From positions 29,559,971 to 29,623,970 of the forward strand of contig NC_003070.9 of NCBI RefSeq assembly GCF_000001735.4: DNA of 64,000 nucleotides, in the 5' to 3' direction. A program made the position numbers and the translations under genes. Shown here in pieces: positions 45,659-57,450 of the stretch. The DNA comes from Arabidopsis thaliana (Eukaryota > Streptophyta > Magnoliopsida > Brassicales > Brassicaceae). A model generated the notes under the pieces. The model saw nothing but the letters and a program-made list of their open reading frames with translations, ran no database searches and was not told where the DNA came from. Position 1 is the first letter of the stretch; each line of letters starts with the position of its first letter.

Positions 45659-47540
45659 ATGGTAGGAGGGTTTAGAGTGATTCATCTTGTGAGACCGTTC
45701 CTTGCATTCTTACCAGAAGTCCAATCTCCAGAAAGGAAGATTCCGTTTAGAGAGAAAGTCATATACACTGTGATCTCTCTCTTCATCTTCTTGGTTTGTA
45801 GTCAATTGCCACTTTATGGAATCCATTCCACTACAGGCGCGGATCCATTCTATTGGATGCGCGTCATTCTTGCTTCAAGCCGAGGTACTGTTATGGAGCT
45901 TGGTATTACACCAATCGTCACCTCCGGAATGGTTATGCAGCTTCTTGCTGGTTCCAAGATCATTGAAATCGATAACAATGTCCGTGAAGACCGTGCACTC
46001 TTGTAAGGGTTTAATTACACCCTTATGTTTCATATGCTCAAAGTCTTTAAAGATCGATTCATAGAGACTAATAGGGTTAAGTTTTTGGTTATAGGAATGG
46101 TGCACAGAAGCTGTTGGGAATCCTCATCGCGGTTGGCCAAGCAGTTGCATATGTTCTCTCTGGGATGTATGGTAGTGTTGGGGAACTAGGAGTTGGTAAT
46201 GCTATTCTTATCATAGTTCAGCTCTGTTTTGCTGCCATTATCGTTCTTTGTTTAGATGAGCTTCTTCAGAAAGGTTATGGCCTCGGTTCTGGTATTTCCC
46301 TTTTCATTGCTACTAATATCTGGTGAGTTTTAAGTACTCCAACGTCTAGCTTTCTCGGTTAAACCGTTATGCGCATTTCAGATGTTAATGGAGTTTCTTT
46401 TCTTAGTGAAAGCATTATATGGAAAGCATTCAGTCCTACAACCATCAACAGTGGGCGTGGAGCTCAATTTGAAGGAGCTGTTATTGCTCTTTTCCACCTT
46501 CTCATTACTCGAACGGATAAAGTCCGCGCACTTCGTGAAGCGTTTTTCAGGCAGAACCTTCCCAATGTGACGAATCTGCATGCCACAGTCTTGATCTTTC
46601 TGATAGTGATTTACTTTCAAGGCTTTCGGGTAGTTTTACCAGTGAGATCAAAGAATGCTCGTGGACAACGAGGCTCTTATCCTATCAAATTGTTCTACAC
46701 CTCCAACATGCCTATCATCTTGCAGTCAGCTCTTGTTTCCAATATCTACTTCATCTCTCAGGTATCAATCTACACATAGTCTTTAAATCTGTACTTAATA
46801 TTGAAGCTCTTTATACTTAAAAACGTTGTGAATCTGTTTCTATAGATATTATACAGAAAGTTTGGTGGGAACTTTTTGGTGAACTTAATCGGTACGTGGA
46901 AGGAGTCAGAATACAGCGGGCAATCTATCCCCGTTGGTGGTATTGCGTACTACATAACCGCTCCGTCAAGGTAAATTAGTTCTTTGCTTCGTTTCTTGAT
47001 ATGTTGTCTACCTTTTGGTTAACTTTTCATCTTTCGTGTGTTTCTGTTTTGCAGCTTAGCTGAGATGGCAACTCATCCTTTTCACGCTCTGTTCTATCTT
47101 GTGTTCATGTTAGCCGCGTGTGCGTTGTTCTCTAAAACCTGGATTGAAGTCTCCGGTTCATCAGCCAAAGATGTCGCCAGACAACTAAGAGTATGTTTGT
47201 TTGTTGATCACCCTTGTTCTAAGCAAAGTTGCGGATCCAATTCTTATCTTTGGGTCTTTTGCATGACTATAACTCTTAAATTTGTGTTGATTTTTTTCAG
47301 GAACAGCAAATGGTAATGCCTGGTCACCGAGACTCAAACCTTCAAAAGGAACTGAACCGATACATTCCCACGGCTGCAGCTTTTGGTGGTCTGTGTATCG
47401 GTGCACTCACTGTCTTGGCTGATTTAATGGGAGCTATTGGGTCAGGCACTGGAATCCTTCTTGCGGTTACAATCATATATCAGTATTTCGAAACCTTCGA
47501 AAAAGAAAAAGCAAGCGAGCTAGGTTTCTTCGGTTTGTAA
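45659..47540 (+). CDS. Sec61 alpha / SecY-type protein translocase subunit of the ER, 475 aa
   Basis: Exons are 45659-46002, 46095-46322, 46407-46761, 46846-46970, 47055-47190 and 47301-47540, in phase, giving 475 residues. The start ([29 protein letters not shown]) and the motifs [54 protein letters not shown] and [16 protein letters not shown] are those of eukaryotic Sec61 alpha, not plastid SecY, and there is no transit peptide. Ten membrane helices are expected from the hydrophobic spacing. It forms the protein-conducting channel for secretory and membrane proteins. Splicing into exon 3 uses TTTCTTAG at 46399-46406; an upstream AG would put extra residues in the ICES junction. It corresponds to At1g78720, one of several Arabidopsis paralogues. 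Confidence 0.93.
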
Positions 47541-47869
47541 AGCTCATTAGAGCCTAGAAGTAGTCACTCACCATTCATACATGAATAGTTTAAAAGCTCG
47601 TAAACAAATAGAGATAGACTCTTAACTGGCCAGAAGTTTATAGTTTAGTTTTTACCTAACCATCTTAGCTGTATTGGTAAAGAGTTTTCATTTTTGGTTC
47701 AATTGAAGCATCTTACCTGAGTCGAAAGAAAAGATTACTAAATTTTAACCAAAACATATGACCTTCTTAAGGTTCACATGACATCAAAAATCATCCCAAA
47801 CGAAGAAGACGAAAAAAGAGCAAAGAATTCAGATTAACTAAGTACTTAAAGAGTCTATGACTATGAGGA
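47541..47869. other. Convergent 3' region
   Basis: 3' flanks of the SecY gene and of the first F-box gene, which converge here. No other feature seen. Confidence 0.5.
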
Positions 47870-49471
47870 TCAGAGAACTACAACTTGGCATGAGCTAGAG
47901 AGTCTTGGAATGGTAAGGAGTTTCTTGAGCAAGGCAGATTCTTCATTTCCTCTGAAATCACCCAAGCGTAGTGTTAGTTTCTTGAGGATTGTTGACTTCT
48001 CCAGAAAGTAACTCATTAGTTTCAATTCTGTTTCCTTCTCTACCATTGGCTTTAGTATGTCAACAAACTCGAGAGCTGGTAGGTTGCACTGAGGTCCAGG
48101 TAAAATACTAATTGGCTCCTCCCCTGGAGTTTTACTAAATCCCTGCAAGTAAGACCAAGTGTACGAAACAAGTTGAGTATGTGATACTTTCAGTATTTGC
48201 ATTAAGAAGAGAGTAAGTTTATGGTTTCAGTAATAAATCCTCACCACAGAGAGAGATTTCAGTTTCGGCCGCTCTCCAGAAAGACTGGCAACATTTCCCA
48301 CCTGTAGTCGTCGAAGTCAGCATGCAAGGAAGATAAGTTACGGAATACGGGTAATCGTTCACATCTTGAGTAATTATAGATGACCTGCAAGAAAAACAGA
48401 AACAGAGCATAGGTAATAAACGCATTTGAGAGGTAATACAAGTTCTCACATGAAAAACTTAAGCATGAACATAAGAGAATCCAGCAGATGTTACCTCGAG
48501 GGTATGCGAAGAGATTTCCATTTCTTTGACACCAGAGATCCCGAGGAGAAAATTACGGATCATATTTCTCTTTGGTAGATCATTTGGGTCAAACTTCTGT
48601 TCGGAAGACAAGTTAAACATAATGTCGATGTCCATCTTAACAAGGGAAGCCGGATTCTTTATTATGAAACTTGCAGTTTCATGACAATAAAGCTTGAGAT
48701 CCTCAAGCCTGGGAGCATCTATTGCAACTACTTGCTCTTTAACCATATCCTCGTTACAGTGGCCAACAAGGGTGAAACTCAATAGAGACTGAGAGCACAC
48801 ACGTAAATAATCTACATTGTCACAAGCACTCCTCTTTATAGTTAAGCTTTCGAGAACTGGGCAGCCAGAGATGAGCATTTCGAAAGCCAAATCGTTGGCA
48901 AACTTAACCATATCTAGATACATAACTTTGACACAAGGTAAAGAAACAGACTCGGGATTACTGAAGGTCACGTCAGAGAGCTTCAATGATAACAAGCTCT
49001 CACATGTTTAAACTGTTTGAGGTATCTGCAATTCACATTCCAATTCACATTACTGTTTGAGGTAACATGAAGATGTTCAACTTTCCGCTTAATAACTGTG
49101 TTGATCCACCGGGTGACATTAGCATTATCAAGCTCAGTCCACTTCCATTCATACTTTAGCCTTAAATATTGGTAGTTTAACTTGAAATTTTGCAGGCGAG
49201 ATTCGCTGTTAAAACCCAGAAAGCTATCGACAAAGCTCACAAAAGCGTTGTACTCCGGGAAGTCACCATACCCCAAGTCCAAACCAGGTACACTTCTCCA
49301 TATATTTCCCCATGTACTTGATAACACACTAGTCTTAACCACATCTTTTGTGGGAAGATTCAAGAAAACCTGACATAGCAATGAATCTGGTAATTTTCTC
49401 AGCCAATCTAGATGACCTCTCCTATCATACGAGCGTGTGGAACTCACACGACTCTCTGCGTCTTCATCCAT
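47870..49471 (-). pseudogene. F-box/LRR/FBD gene, apparently degraded (first of four paralogues)
   Basis: Homologous exons on the minus strand are 49471-48495 (interrupted), 48384-48245 and 48142-47870. The F-box is good ([24 protein letters not shown]), LRRs follow, and the last exon encodes an FBD domain ending SSSCQVVVL. Three defects show against the paralogues. Near 49020 the upstream frame is out of phase, and in the frame of the rest the Tyr codon before TCESL is TAA. Near 48270 one base is missing (GGCCGAAACTGAAA), which gives a stop after LESGR. Removal of about 68 bp as an unusual intron could bypass the first two but not the third. It corresponds to At1g78730, which I recall as annotated protein-coding, so a shorter product cannot be excluded. 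Such proteins are substrate receptors of SCF ubiquitin ligases. Confidence 0.65.
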
Positions 49472-50143
49472 CTACTCTACCTAGTAAACAAACATCAAAT
49501 CGGAAAAAAATTCCTGTAAAACTATTTTCGGATGAAGAATCAACTTGGAACGATGAATCAAATAGATAGAAAGAAAGAGAGAGCGAGTACCTGAAGAATG
49601 AGAACAGTGTGAGAAAAATCGCCGTCTAATTTTCCGGCCAAAGTATCTGCTTCGTCTAATTGTCTCTCTAGTCTCTACTCGTCTGGCCGTGGCCGTGACA
49701 GTGTCACTGTAGTGGTTGATTAGCAGGCGTCCTTATAGATGTAATATTTTATAGGCCTCACATAATTGGGCTCACAATGGGCCTGTTGGGTTTTGGTCGT
49801 GCAAGTTTCGTCAACTATAATATTTTTTCATTATGATCCCCAAATTTACAATTTCTTTAGCCTCTGAACCTGCTATTATTTTTCCAAGCCTCTGTACTGT
49901 ACAATATTTATAAAAATAAAGCAACACGACAAATGAGGAGGAAAGCAATAACATATATATTTGGCAAAGTACCACCTAAGAGAATCGCGTGTTTACATTG
50001 ATAAACTTCTCTAAAAAGAATTAAGCTACGATAATCATGAAAACGATAATGAAAGAAGAAAGAAACAGAGTTCAAATAAATAAAGTTATCAAAAAAATCA
50101 AACTTTTGTGTTAGTTAATCGGCGGCATCAACGACTACAAGGA
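49472..50143. other. Intergenic region between F-box copies 1 and 2
   Basis: Promoter and leader of copy 1, with a leader donor CTTCAG|GTACTCGC near 49590, then AT-rich flank of copy 2. No gene seen. Confidence 0.5.
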
Positions 50144-52553
50144 TCAGAGAACCACAACTTCGCAAGAGGTAGAAATTCTTGGAATGGCAAGGATTCTGGG
50201 AATGAGAGATTCTTTTCTCTTTCTGTAATCATCCAAGCATAGGGTTAGTTTCTTAAGGATTGTTGCTTTCTCAAGAAAGTAACCCACTAGCATCCTGATC
50301 TCCAGCAGCAACCCTTTCTTCAATGGCATTTTCATCTCAACATACTCGAGAGATGGTAAGAAATCTTGAGGTCCGGAAAACATACTACTTTCTTTGATCC
50401 CCAGTTCTTCAGTAGATTTCTGCAAGTACAATCAAGTGAACCAAAACAAGTTGCGTTTATGATATTTTCACGATTTGCATTATAACAAGGGTCAATGAAA
50501 AATCCTTACCAATATAAGCGATTTTAGATTTGGGCAGATCTCAAGAAAGGTTGGCAACATTTTAAACCTGTAGTCGTAGAACTCAACATGCAAGAAATAT
50601 AGATTACGGAATGGGGAGGTAGTGGTTCACATCTTAAGTAATCATAGATGATCTGCAAGAATAAAAAGAAATATGAGGAAAAAACTTATAAGATAAAGTT
50701 AAGCATTCAAATATCCAATTCAACATAGGTTACCTTAAGAATAATGGAAGAGATGGTCATATTTTTGACGCTAGAGATCCCAACAAGAAAATCACGAATC
50801 ATATTCCTCGAATCGAAGCCGGAAGACAAGTTAATATCAATATCCACCGCAACAAGGGAACCAGGATTTTTTATTATGAAACTTGAAGTCTGATGATCAC
50901 TGAGTTTCAGATACTCAAGCCTGGGAGCATCAATTACAATTGATAGATCTTTTTCAGCCAAAGGCTTTCGCACAGCATGAGTAAAGACAAGCTTGGGCGC
51001 AACATGAGTGAAGCTCAGTAGAGACTGAGAAGACACTTGTAAAACTTGGACGCGATCAAAGAATCTTATAGCTAAGGTTTCGAGAGCAGTGCAGCCTGAG
51101 ATGAGTGTTTCTAAATCCAAATGGTCGGCGAACTTAACTGCACCTAGCTTGAGAACTCTGAGAAAAGGTAAAGAAACAGACTTGACACTAGGCAGGGTAA
51201 CAGTAGATAGCTTTAAGGATACCAAGCTCTCACAAATGTAAATGGTTGAAGGTAGCTGAAAGTTATCAAACCCCCATTCCCATGAATAGTCAAAAAAATC
51301 TAAATCTTTAACCTTCAGCTGAATGACAGTATCGATCCACCGCTTGAGCAGATCAACTTCACGCTCAGAACTCCCATCACCAGGGTAGCTTAACTTAAAA
51401 TATTCTATCTGATAGTTCCTATTAAATCTCAGAAATCTATCCACAAATCTCACGTATTGGTAGTACATTTCGATATCCTCGCCACTTAAGTCTAATCCAG
51501 GTACCGTTTCCAGAGATTTTTCCATCTCTTAGAAAAAACACTAGTCCTAACCACATCCTTAGTGGGAAGATTCAGAAGTACCTTACATAGCTAGAGCTGT
51601 CAATTGGGCAGGACGCCCATGGGCTTGCCCAGTCCAAATGCATATGGGCGAACTATATTCCAGACAAAAAAAAATGGTCTAATTGGGCATATTATCAGTT
51701 TTGTCCATAGACAATATGGGCTTGACCGTATGGACAATGGGTTGCTCATGGACATGAATTGAGTCAATAGATATGTCTTCATTTTAATCATATTTTTATA
51801 ATTTTAATTACAATTACAACTAAATAATTTTCAAATTATATATTTTACATTATAAGTTTCTATTTTTATGAAAATTTTAAATTTTAATAAATTATTTCTT
51901 ATTAAATTATTTACGGTTTTGAAAGAAAATAGTATTCCACAATTTTTTGGAATACGCAAATTTTCGATTTTACGGTTTTGACGGGAAAAATACAATTCTC
52001 CGATTTTATAATTTTGACGGAAAAACGCAATTCTCTAATTTTACGGTTTTCACGGAAAAACGCAATTCTCTAATTTTACGGTTTTGGCGGGAAAACGCAA
52101 TTCCATAATTTTTCCGCCAAAATCGTGATTTTATTGTATTGGTAAGAAAAACACAATTTTACTGTTTTGTCGGAAAAATGCAAGTCTCCGATTTTTACAA
52201 TTTTTTTGGAAAAATAAAATTTTTAAATTTTTCTTTAAAATCATGATTTTTGATTTATCAATAATAACAATAATAAAATGGGCTGACCATGGACTTGCCC
52301 ATATGGACATGGTCTTTATTGGGCATGGACATTTTCGGACCATTGTCCATTATGGACCGTCCAACTTGGCCCATAAAAAAAACTGTCCGTACGTACACGC
52401 CCAATGGTCTTTGGACGGACCATTTGACAGCTCTATACATAGCAATGCTTCTGGCAAATCGCTTATCCAATCAACCCCAACCTCAACCTCTCTTTTTCTT
52501 TTCCTCGATCGTTTGGCTTTGGCAGGAACACGTTTCCTTCCAGCTTCACCCAT
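50144..52553 (-). pseudogene. F-box/LRR/FBD pseudogene split by a hAT-like element (second of four paralogues)
   Basis: Homologous coding parts on the minus strand are 52553-52436, then, beyond an 844-bp insertion, 51591-50734, followed by exons 50652-50510 and 50419-50144. The start MGEAGRKRVPAKAK and DWISDLPEALLC begin an F-box that is cut by the insertion; the other side continues [11 protein letters not shown]. Besides the insertion, one base is missing in TGGAAACGGTACC near 51508 compared with the three paralogues, and two extra bases lie in exon 2 near 50613 (CTACCTCCCCATTCC). The FBD exon (LPSLEYVEMKMP to TSCEVVVL) is open. The copy matches At1g78740 in position. It is almost certainly not able to make a full protein. 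Confidence 0.85.
51592..52435. mobile_element. Non-autonomous hAT-like element, 844 bp, in an F-box gene
   Basis: Both ends carry the inverted terminal sequence TAGAGCTGTCAA, and the element is flanked by a perfect 8-bp target duplication, TACATAGC, at 51584-51591 and 52436-52443. Eight-bp duplications and TAGRG-type ends are hallmarks of hAT transposons. Sub-terminal regions are dense in CCCAT/ATGGGC words on both strands, as expected for transposase binding sites. The centre (about 51970-52110) has four units of a 35-bp repeat with ACGGTTTTGACGGAAAAACG-like sequence. There is no transposase ORF, so it depends on a helper element. It interrupts the F-box codon after LLC. Confidence 0.9.
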
Positions 52554-53151
52554 GTGAATCGAAAAACCTCGCATTGAGAGAAACGATTCAAATTCTTCCC
52601 TCCAACGTTAATTAAGATTATTATCGCGAAAGAGTTGGTCAAAATAGAACAAATTTTCAAAACGAGGGCTTATCAAAAATGGCGATAGAGAGAAACAAAT
52701 ATGTACTTGTGTGAACCCGGTTCGAATCCATTCGGTTTAGTCCGATTAGGATATCCGTCCTTAGGAACCCTAGTTGTAAACGTTAACGTTTTTAGTATGA
52801 ATTGCAATTGTTGATCAGGTAATTGGGCTTTTAATGGGCTAGGTTATTACTTCTTAGGTGTCTTGTTAATCAACTTAAGCCCCAAATTTGCAAGACTATA
52901 GAAAACAAGTAATTTAAAGCTACTAAATGAGCCTTTTGCATTACTAAAAGTCAATCATGAAAAACAAATATACTAATGCCTGGTCTGGGGGTGTTATTGG
53001 TTTGTGACTTTGAAAGAGTCTTCAAAAAGAACTCAACCGTTTTATGAAATCACTCGCAAACTACCAAAAAAGAGCAAGGAAATCAGACTAACTACGTACT
53101 TGAAGGAAACTTTAAAAATATGTTTCATAGTCGATATCTAGAGCATAAGGA
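52554..53151. other. Intergenic region between F-box copies 2 and 3
   Basis: Promoter of copy 2 and 3' flank of copy 3. The stretch near 52710-52760 (GGTTCGAATCCATTCGG and after) has a diverged counterpart near 54855-54900 upstream of copy 3, so promoters were duplicated with the genes. Confidence 0.55.
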
Positions 53152-54725
53152 TCAGAGAATGACAACTTGGCATGCGCTAGAGAGTCTTGGAATAGTATTG
53201 AGTTCTTTTAGGATGACAGATTCTTCTTTCTTTATGGAATCATCCAAGCATAGGGTCAGTTTCTTGAGGATTGTTGAATTCTCAAGTAAGTAACTCACTA
53301 GTTTCATCTCCATCGCCTCTCCTTTCAATGGCCTTTCTATCTTAACATACTCGAGAGACGATAGGAAACCCCGAGGTACAGACAAGATATTAATTCCCTC
53401 CTTCTCCCGATAATTAGCAGATCCCTGCAAGTACCATTTAACCAAGTGAAAGAGACATAAGTTCAATATATTATGCTATTATCACCATTTCCATCTTAAG
53501 ATAGAAAGTTCATGGTTCAGTAGTAGACAATCCTCACCACGACAAGAGATTTTAGATTAGGGCAGCTTTCAAGAAAGATTGGCAACATTTCCCACTTGTA
53601 GCCGTAGAAGTCAACACGCAAGGAAGATAGGTTACGGAATAAGGGTAGTGGCTCACATCTTGAGTAATCATAAATGACCTAGGACCACACAAAAAAAAAA
53701 GTATCAGTGTAAACTTATAATATAAAGTTAAGCATTCAAATAGCAAATTCAATATAGGTTACCTCAAGAGTACTTGAAGCGATGATCAAAGTTTTTATGC
53801 TAGAGATCCCGACGAGAAAATCACGAATCATATTTCTTTTATTCAGATCATTTGGATTGAACATCTTCTTGCAAATCAAGTTAAAGACAGTATCGATATC
53901 AGCTTCAACAAGGGAAGCCAGATCATTTAGTATAAAACTTGCAATACGATGATCACTGAGCCTCAGATACTTAAGCTTGGGGGCATCAATTGCGACTACT
54001 AGATCTTCATTCAACATTTCATCAGTGTCCGCAACATGAGTGAAGCTCAATAGTGACTGAGAACGCACACATGTAAATTCAAAATCATCACAGAAACTCC
54101 TGTTGATATTTAGGTTTTCTAGAACTGGGCACTGTGAGATGAGTGTTTCCAACGCCATATGGTCGGCAAACTTAACTATACTTAGATGGAGTTCTTTAAG
54201 AGAAGGTAAAGAAACAAACTTGGGACTAGCCAAGGATAGTCCATCGAGCGTTAAGTATACTAAGGTCTCACAAGTGTAAAGGGTTGGAGGCATCTCGAAC
54301 TCATAATTATCACATGAATCATCCAAAACACCGAGATATTTCACTTTCCGACTAACAACACTGTTGATCCACCGCCTGATCAGAGCCAGTTTAGGCTCAC
54401 CATACCCACTAGAATCGTACTCTAACCTAAAACTTTGTAAGCAAGATTGACTGTTGAAACCCATAAAGCTGTCGACAAAACGCAAGAATGTGTTGTGGTC
54501 ATACGAGAATGTGTTGCGGACATGGAAATCACAATAACTCAAGTTGAATCCAGGTACATACTTCCAGAGATTTCTCCATCTACTAGATAACACGCTACTC
54601 TTAACTACATCTTTCGTGGGAAGATAGAAGAGTACCTGACATAGCAATGTTTCTGGCAAGTTGCTTATCCAGTCAACTTCACGCGAGCCTTTGGCACGAA
54701 CACGTTTCTCACCGGCTCCATCCAT
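53152..54725 (-). CDS. F-box/FBD/LRR-repeat protein, 458 aa (third of four paralogues)
   Basis: Exons on the minus strand are 54725-53763, 53678-53538 and 53424-53152, in phase, giving 458 residues. Order of domains: a basic start ([13 protein letters not shown]), F-box ([36 protein letters not shown]), leucine-rich repeats with the [12 protein letters not shown] and LPSLKELHL signatures, and a C-terminal FBD domain ([40 protein letters not shown]). The F-box binds SKP1-like ASK proteins and the LRR/FBD part should choose the substrate, which is unknown. Length and position match At1g78750. It is one of two intact copies in the cluster. Confidence 0.92.
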
Positions 54726-55203
54726 GAACTATCAAATGGAAAAGAAATCCGTAAAAGCTTGTAATAGAGGAAGTATCGATCGACAGTTCCTATATTTTGT
54801 CTACCAGTTCCACATTCTTCGGCGGCCGTTCAGACTTCAGAGTTTCACTCTGTTCCTTATCCGGTTCGGATCAATTCGGTTTACTGATCCGATTAGTCTT
54901 TGGTATCATGATTAGTTAATACGACAGCATTTGTAATTTTAACTTGTAAGTCAAGTGATTGGGCTTGTAATAATGGGCTAATGGGGTTAGACCAAACCGT
55001 TTGGTCGTTTTTGTGCCTTGACAATCAAGGTCTCATATAAAATCTTCAAATTTACAAGTTCCTTCCCACTTTCTTTCAGAACATAACTTATAAATAATAA
55101 AATGGACAGAACATAGTCATTACAACCAACAAACACATGATTGTCTTCCAAGATACGAAACATGAAAATCATCACAAACGATGAAGAAAACATATACTTA
55201 ACA
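54726..55203. other. Intergenic region between F-box copies 3 and 4
   Basis: Promoter of copy 3 with motifs shared with the copy 2 promoter, then the 3' flank of copy 4. No other gene. Confidence 0.5.
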
Positions 55204-56768
55204 TCAACCAAGTACCCAACAACTACGAGGTTCAAAAACAACAACTTTGCATGAGGTAGAGAGTCTTGGAATTGTAAGGAGTTCTTTGAGAATGACAGAT
55301 TCTGATTTCTCTCTGGAACTATTCAAGCACAGATTCAGTTTCTTGAGGATTGGTGAATTCTCCAAAATGTAACTAACTACTTTCATTCCCCTTGCCTCTC
55401 CTGTGATTGGCCTCTCTATCTTAACATACTCGAGAGTTGTGAAGAAACACCGAGGTATGGATAAAACTCTATCTCCGTCCTCTTTTGAGGAATCCTTAAA
55501 TTCCTGCAGGTATAAACCAAATAGGAAAAACACAAGTTAAGCATATGATAGTTCACCATTAGCATTATATAAAAGAGATTAAAGTTTCTTGTTTAATTAA
55601 AGTAAAATAATCCTAACCACGACAAGAGATTTAACATTTGGGCAGCTCTGGAGAAAGGTGGACAACATTTTCAAGGTGTGGTCTTCGAAGTCTATGTGCA
55701 AGGAGGATAGGTTACGAAATAAGGGTAGTTCACACCCCAAATCATGTATAACCTGCAAAGAAAAGTTGGGTGATTATGTTTCTTAAGCACCAAAACAACG
55801 AATTCAGCAAACCAAAAAAACTTAAGCGCAAATACAAAGGTTACCTCAAGAGTATGCGAAGAGATGAACAATTTTTTGACACTAGAGATCTCGGCGAGAA
55901 AATCTTGAATCATTTTTCTCTTTGGCCGATCATTTGGATGCGGTAGCTCTTCCATATTAAATATAATATTGATCTTCGCCTCCACAAGAGAACCCGAATT
56001 CTTCATTTTGAATTTTGCAGTTGAATGATCACTGATGTTCAGATACTCAAGCTTAGGAGCATCAATTGCAACTTCTAATTCATCCCAACCGTCAGAACAG
56101 TTGCCAATATGTTTGAAGCTCAGTAGAGACCGAGAACTAACACGTAAAACATTTATATCATCAACGGAACTCCTGCTTATAATCAAGCTTTCAAGAGCTG
56201 AACAGCTTGAGATGATCTTTTCCAAAACCAAAGCATTGGAAAACTTAACTATATCAAGCTCAATAACTTTGACCAAAGGCAAAGATATAACCTTAGGATT
56301 AGGCAAGATCACATTACAGAGCTTTAAAGACACCAAGCTCTCGCATGTGTAAACGGATGGAGGTATCTGGACTTCCTCATTCCCCCAAGTGTAGTCCAAA
56401 ACGTCGAGAACTTTAAGTTTTTGGTCGACGACAATGTTGATCCACCGCTTGACATTAGAAATAGTGCGCTCTTCTTCATCACAATCGTACCTTAACCTAA
56501 AACTTTGGAAGCAAGACTCTCTGTCTAAAGCCAGAAACCTATCAACAAAACTCACGAAAGCATTATAGTCTAGAAATTGATTGTACTCCACGTTCAAACC
56601 AGGTACATATCTCCAGAGATTTCTCCATCTTTTGGATAAGACACTACTCTTAACCACATCCTTCGTGGGGATATTCAACATTATCTGACATATTAAGGAT
56701 TCTGGTAAGTTGCTCAGCCTATCCTCTTCGCTTCTTCTTGCACGTTTCTCATCTCCTCCTGTATCCAT
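55204..56768 (-). CDS. F-box/FBD/LRR-repeat protein, 452 aa (fourth of four paralogues)
   Basis: Exons on the minus strand are 56768-55845, 55752-55618 and 55503-55204, in phase, giving 452 residues from the ATG in [12 protein letters not shown], which aligns with the starts of the paralogues; an in-frame ATG four codons earlier (56780) is possible. F-box [36 protein letters not shown], then LRRs ([15 protein letters not shown]) and FBD ([40 protein letters not shown]). The C-terminus runs ten residues past the point where the other three stop ([13 protein letters not shown]), a small stop-loss extension. A leader intron donor CGCAG|GTACAG lies near 56891. It matches At1g78760. Confidence 0.92.
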
Positions 56769-57450
56769 GTTAATCTGCATCACAGATGTCAAATCAGATA
56801 GAAATACTCAACATTTGATAGAAAAATTTCGCTAGAATCATACAAAATATCTATTGAATTACACAAGGAACCTAAGGAAATAAATCTGTACCTGCGATGT
56901 CGCGAAGCAGCATGAAGAAATCAAATATGAAGGCTCCTGAAGAAGTATGATATATAGAGAGACGAATCCTCGTGGAATTCACCGGCCCAAGGGTTTTCGT
57001 AACGCTTGTTTTTTCTAACTGTTCCACTCCACTAGTGGCTAATAACCAGAGTGGCGCACAATAGAATAACCGACTTGTGTCATTAGTCAAAGAAGCGCAT
57101 AATAGAACAATTAACTCGTGCCTCTGTGGGTCCCATATTTTAATTATAGGCGCGTCCCTTAACTTTTTTGTACTATGTCAATGGGCTGAAAGCCCACAAC
57201 TTAATTTAGGCTGCGGCAATTGTTACTGCGTAAAAGGCTATACATAATGGGCCTAAGCCCATATGTATAGAAGGTGGGATAAAATAATTACACTCCCGCC
57301 GAGGCTCTTCCCTTGTCCCGCCTCTCTCGCTCAAACACTTTTGACTAGAGAAATCGGAAGAACAAAAATTTCCCGATAATCTTCCCCAACTTTTTTTGTT
57401 ACGATCTTTGCTTAGATTTCGTCTGGAATAATTCGATAGGCGAGGAAATT
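56769..57450. promoter_or_regulatory. Divergent promoter region between the F-box cluster and APC6
   Basis: Contains two imperfect copies of a GCGCA-(C/T)AATAGAA stretch (57053 and 57095). Closer to APC6 are two short inverted repeats built from site II-type words: ATGGGCTGAAAGCCCA near 57180 and AATGGGCCTAAGCCCATA near 57247. Two CCCGCC words follow at about 57295 and 57317. TGGGCC/GGCCCA elements are typical of genes active in dividing cells, which fits APC6. Confidence 0.55.

Noticed and set aside
52711-52735. GGTTCGAATCC, which resembles a tRNA T-arm and B box
   Set aside because: No A box, cloverleaf or acceptor stem can be built around it, and a diverged copy (near 54858) occurs at the same place before another F-box gene, so it belongs to a duplicated promoter.
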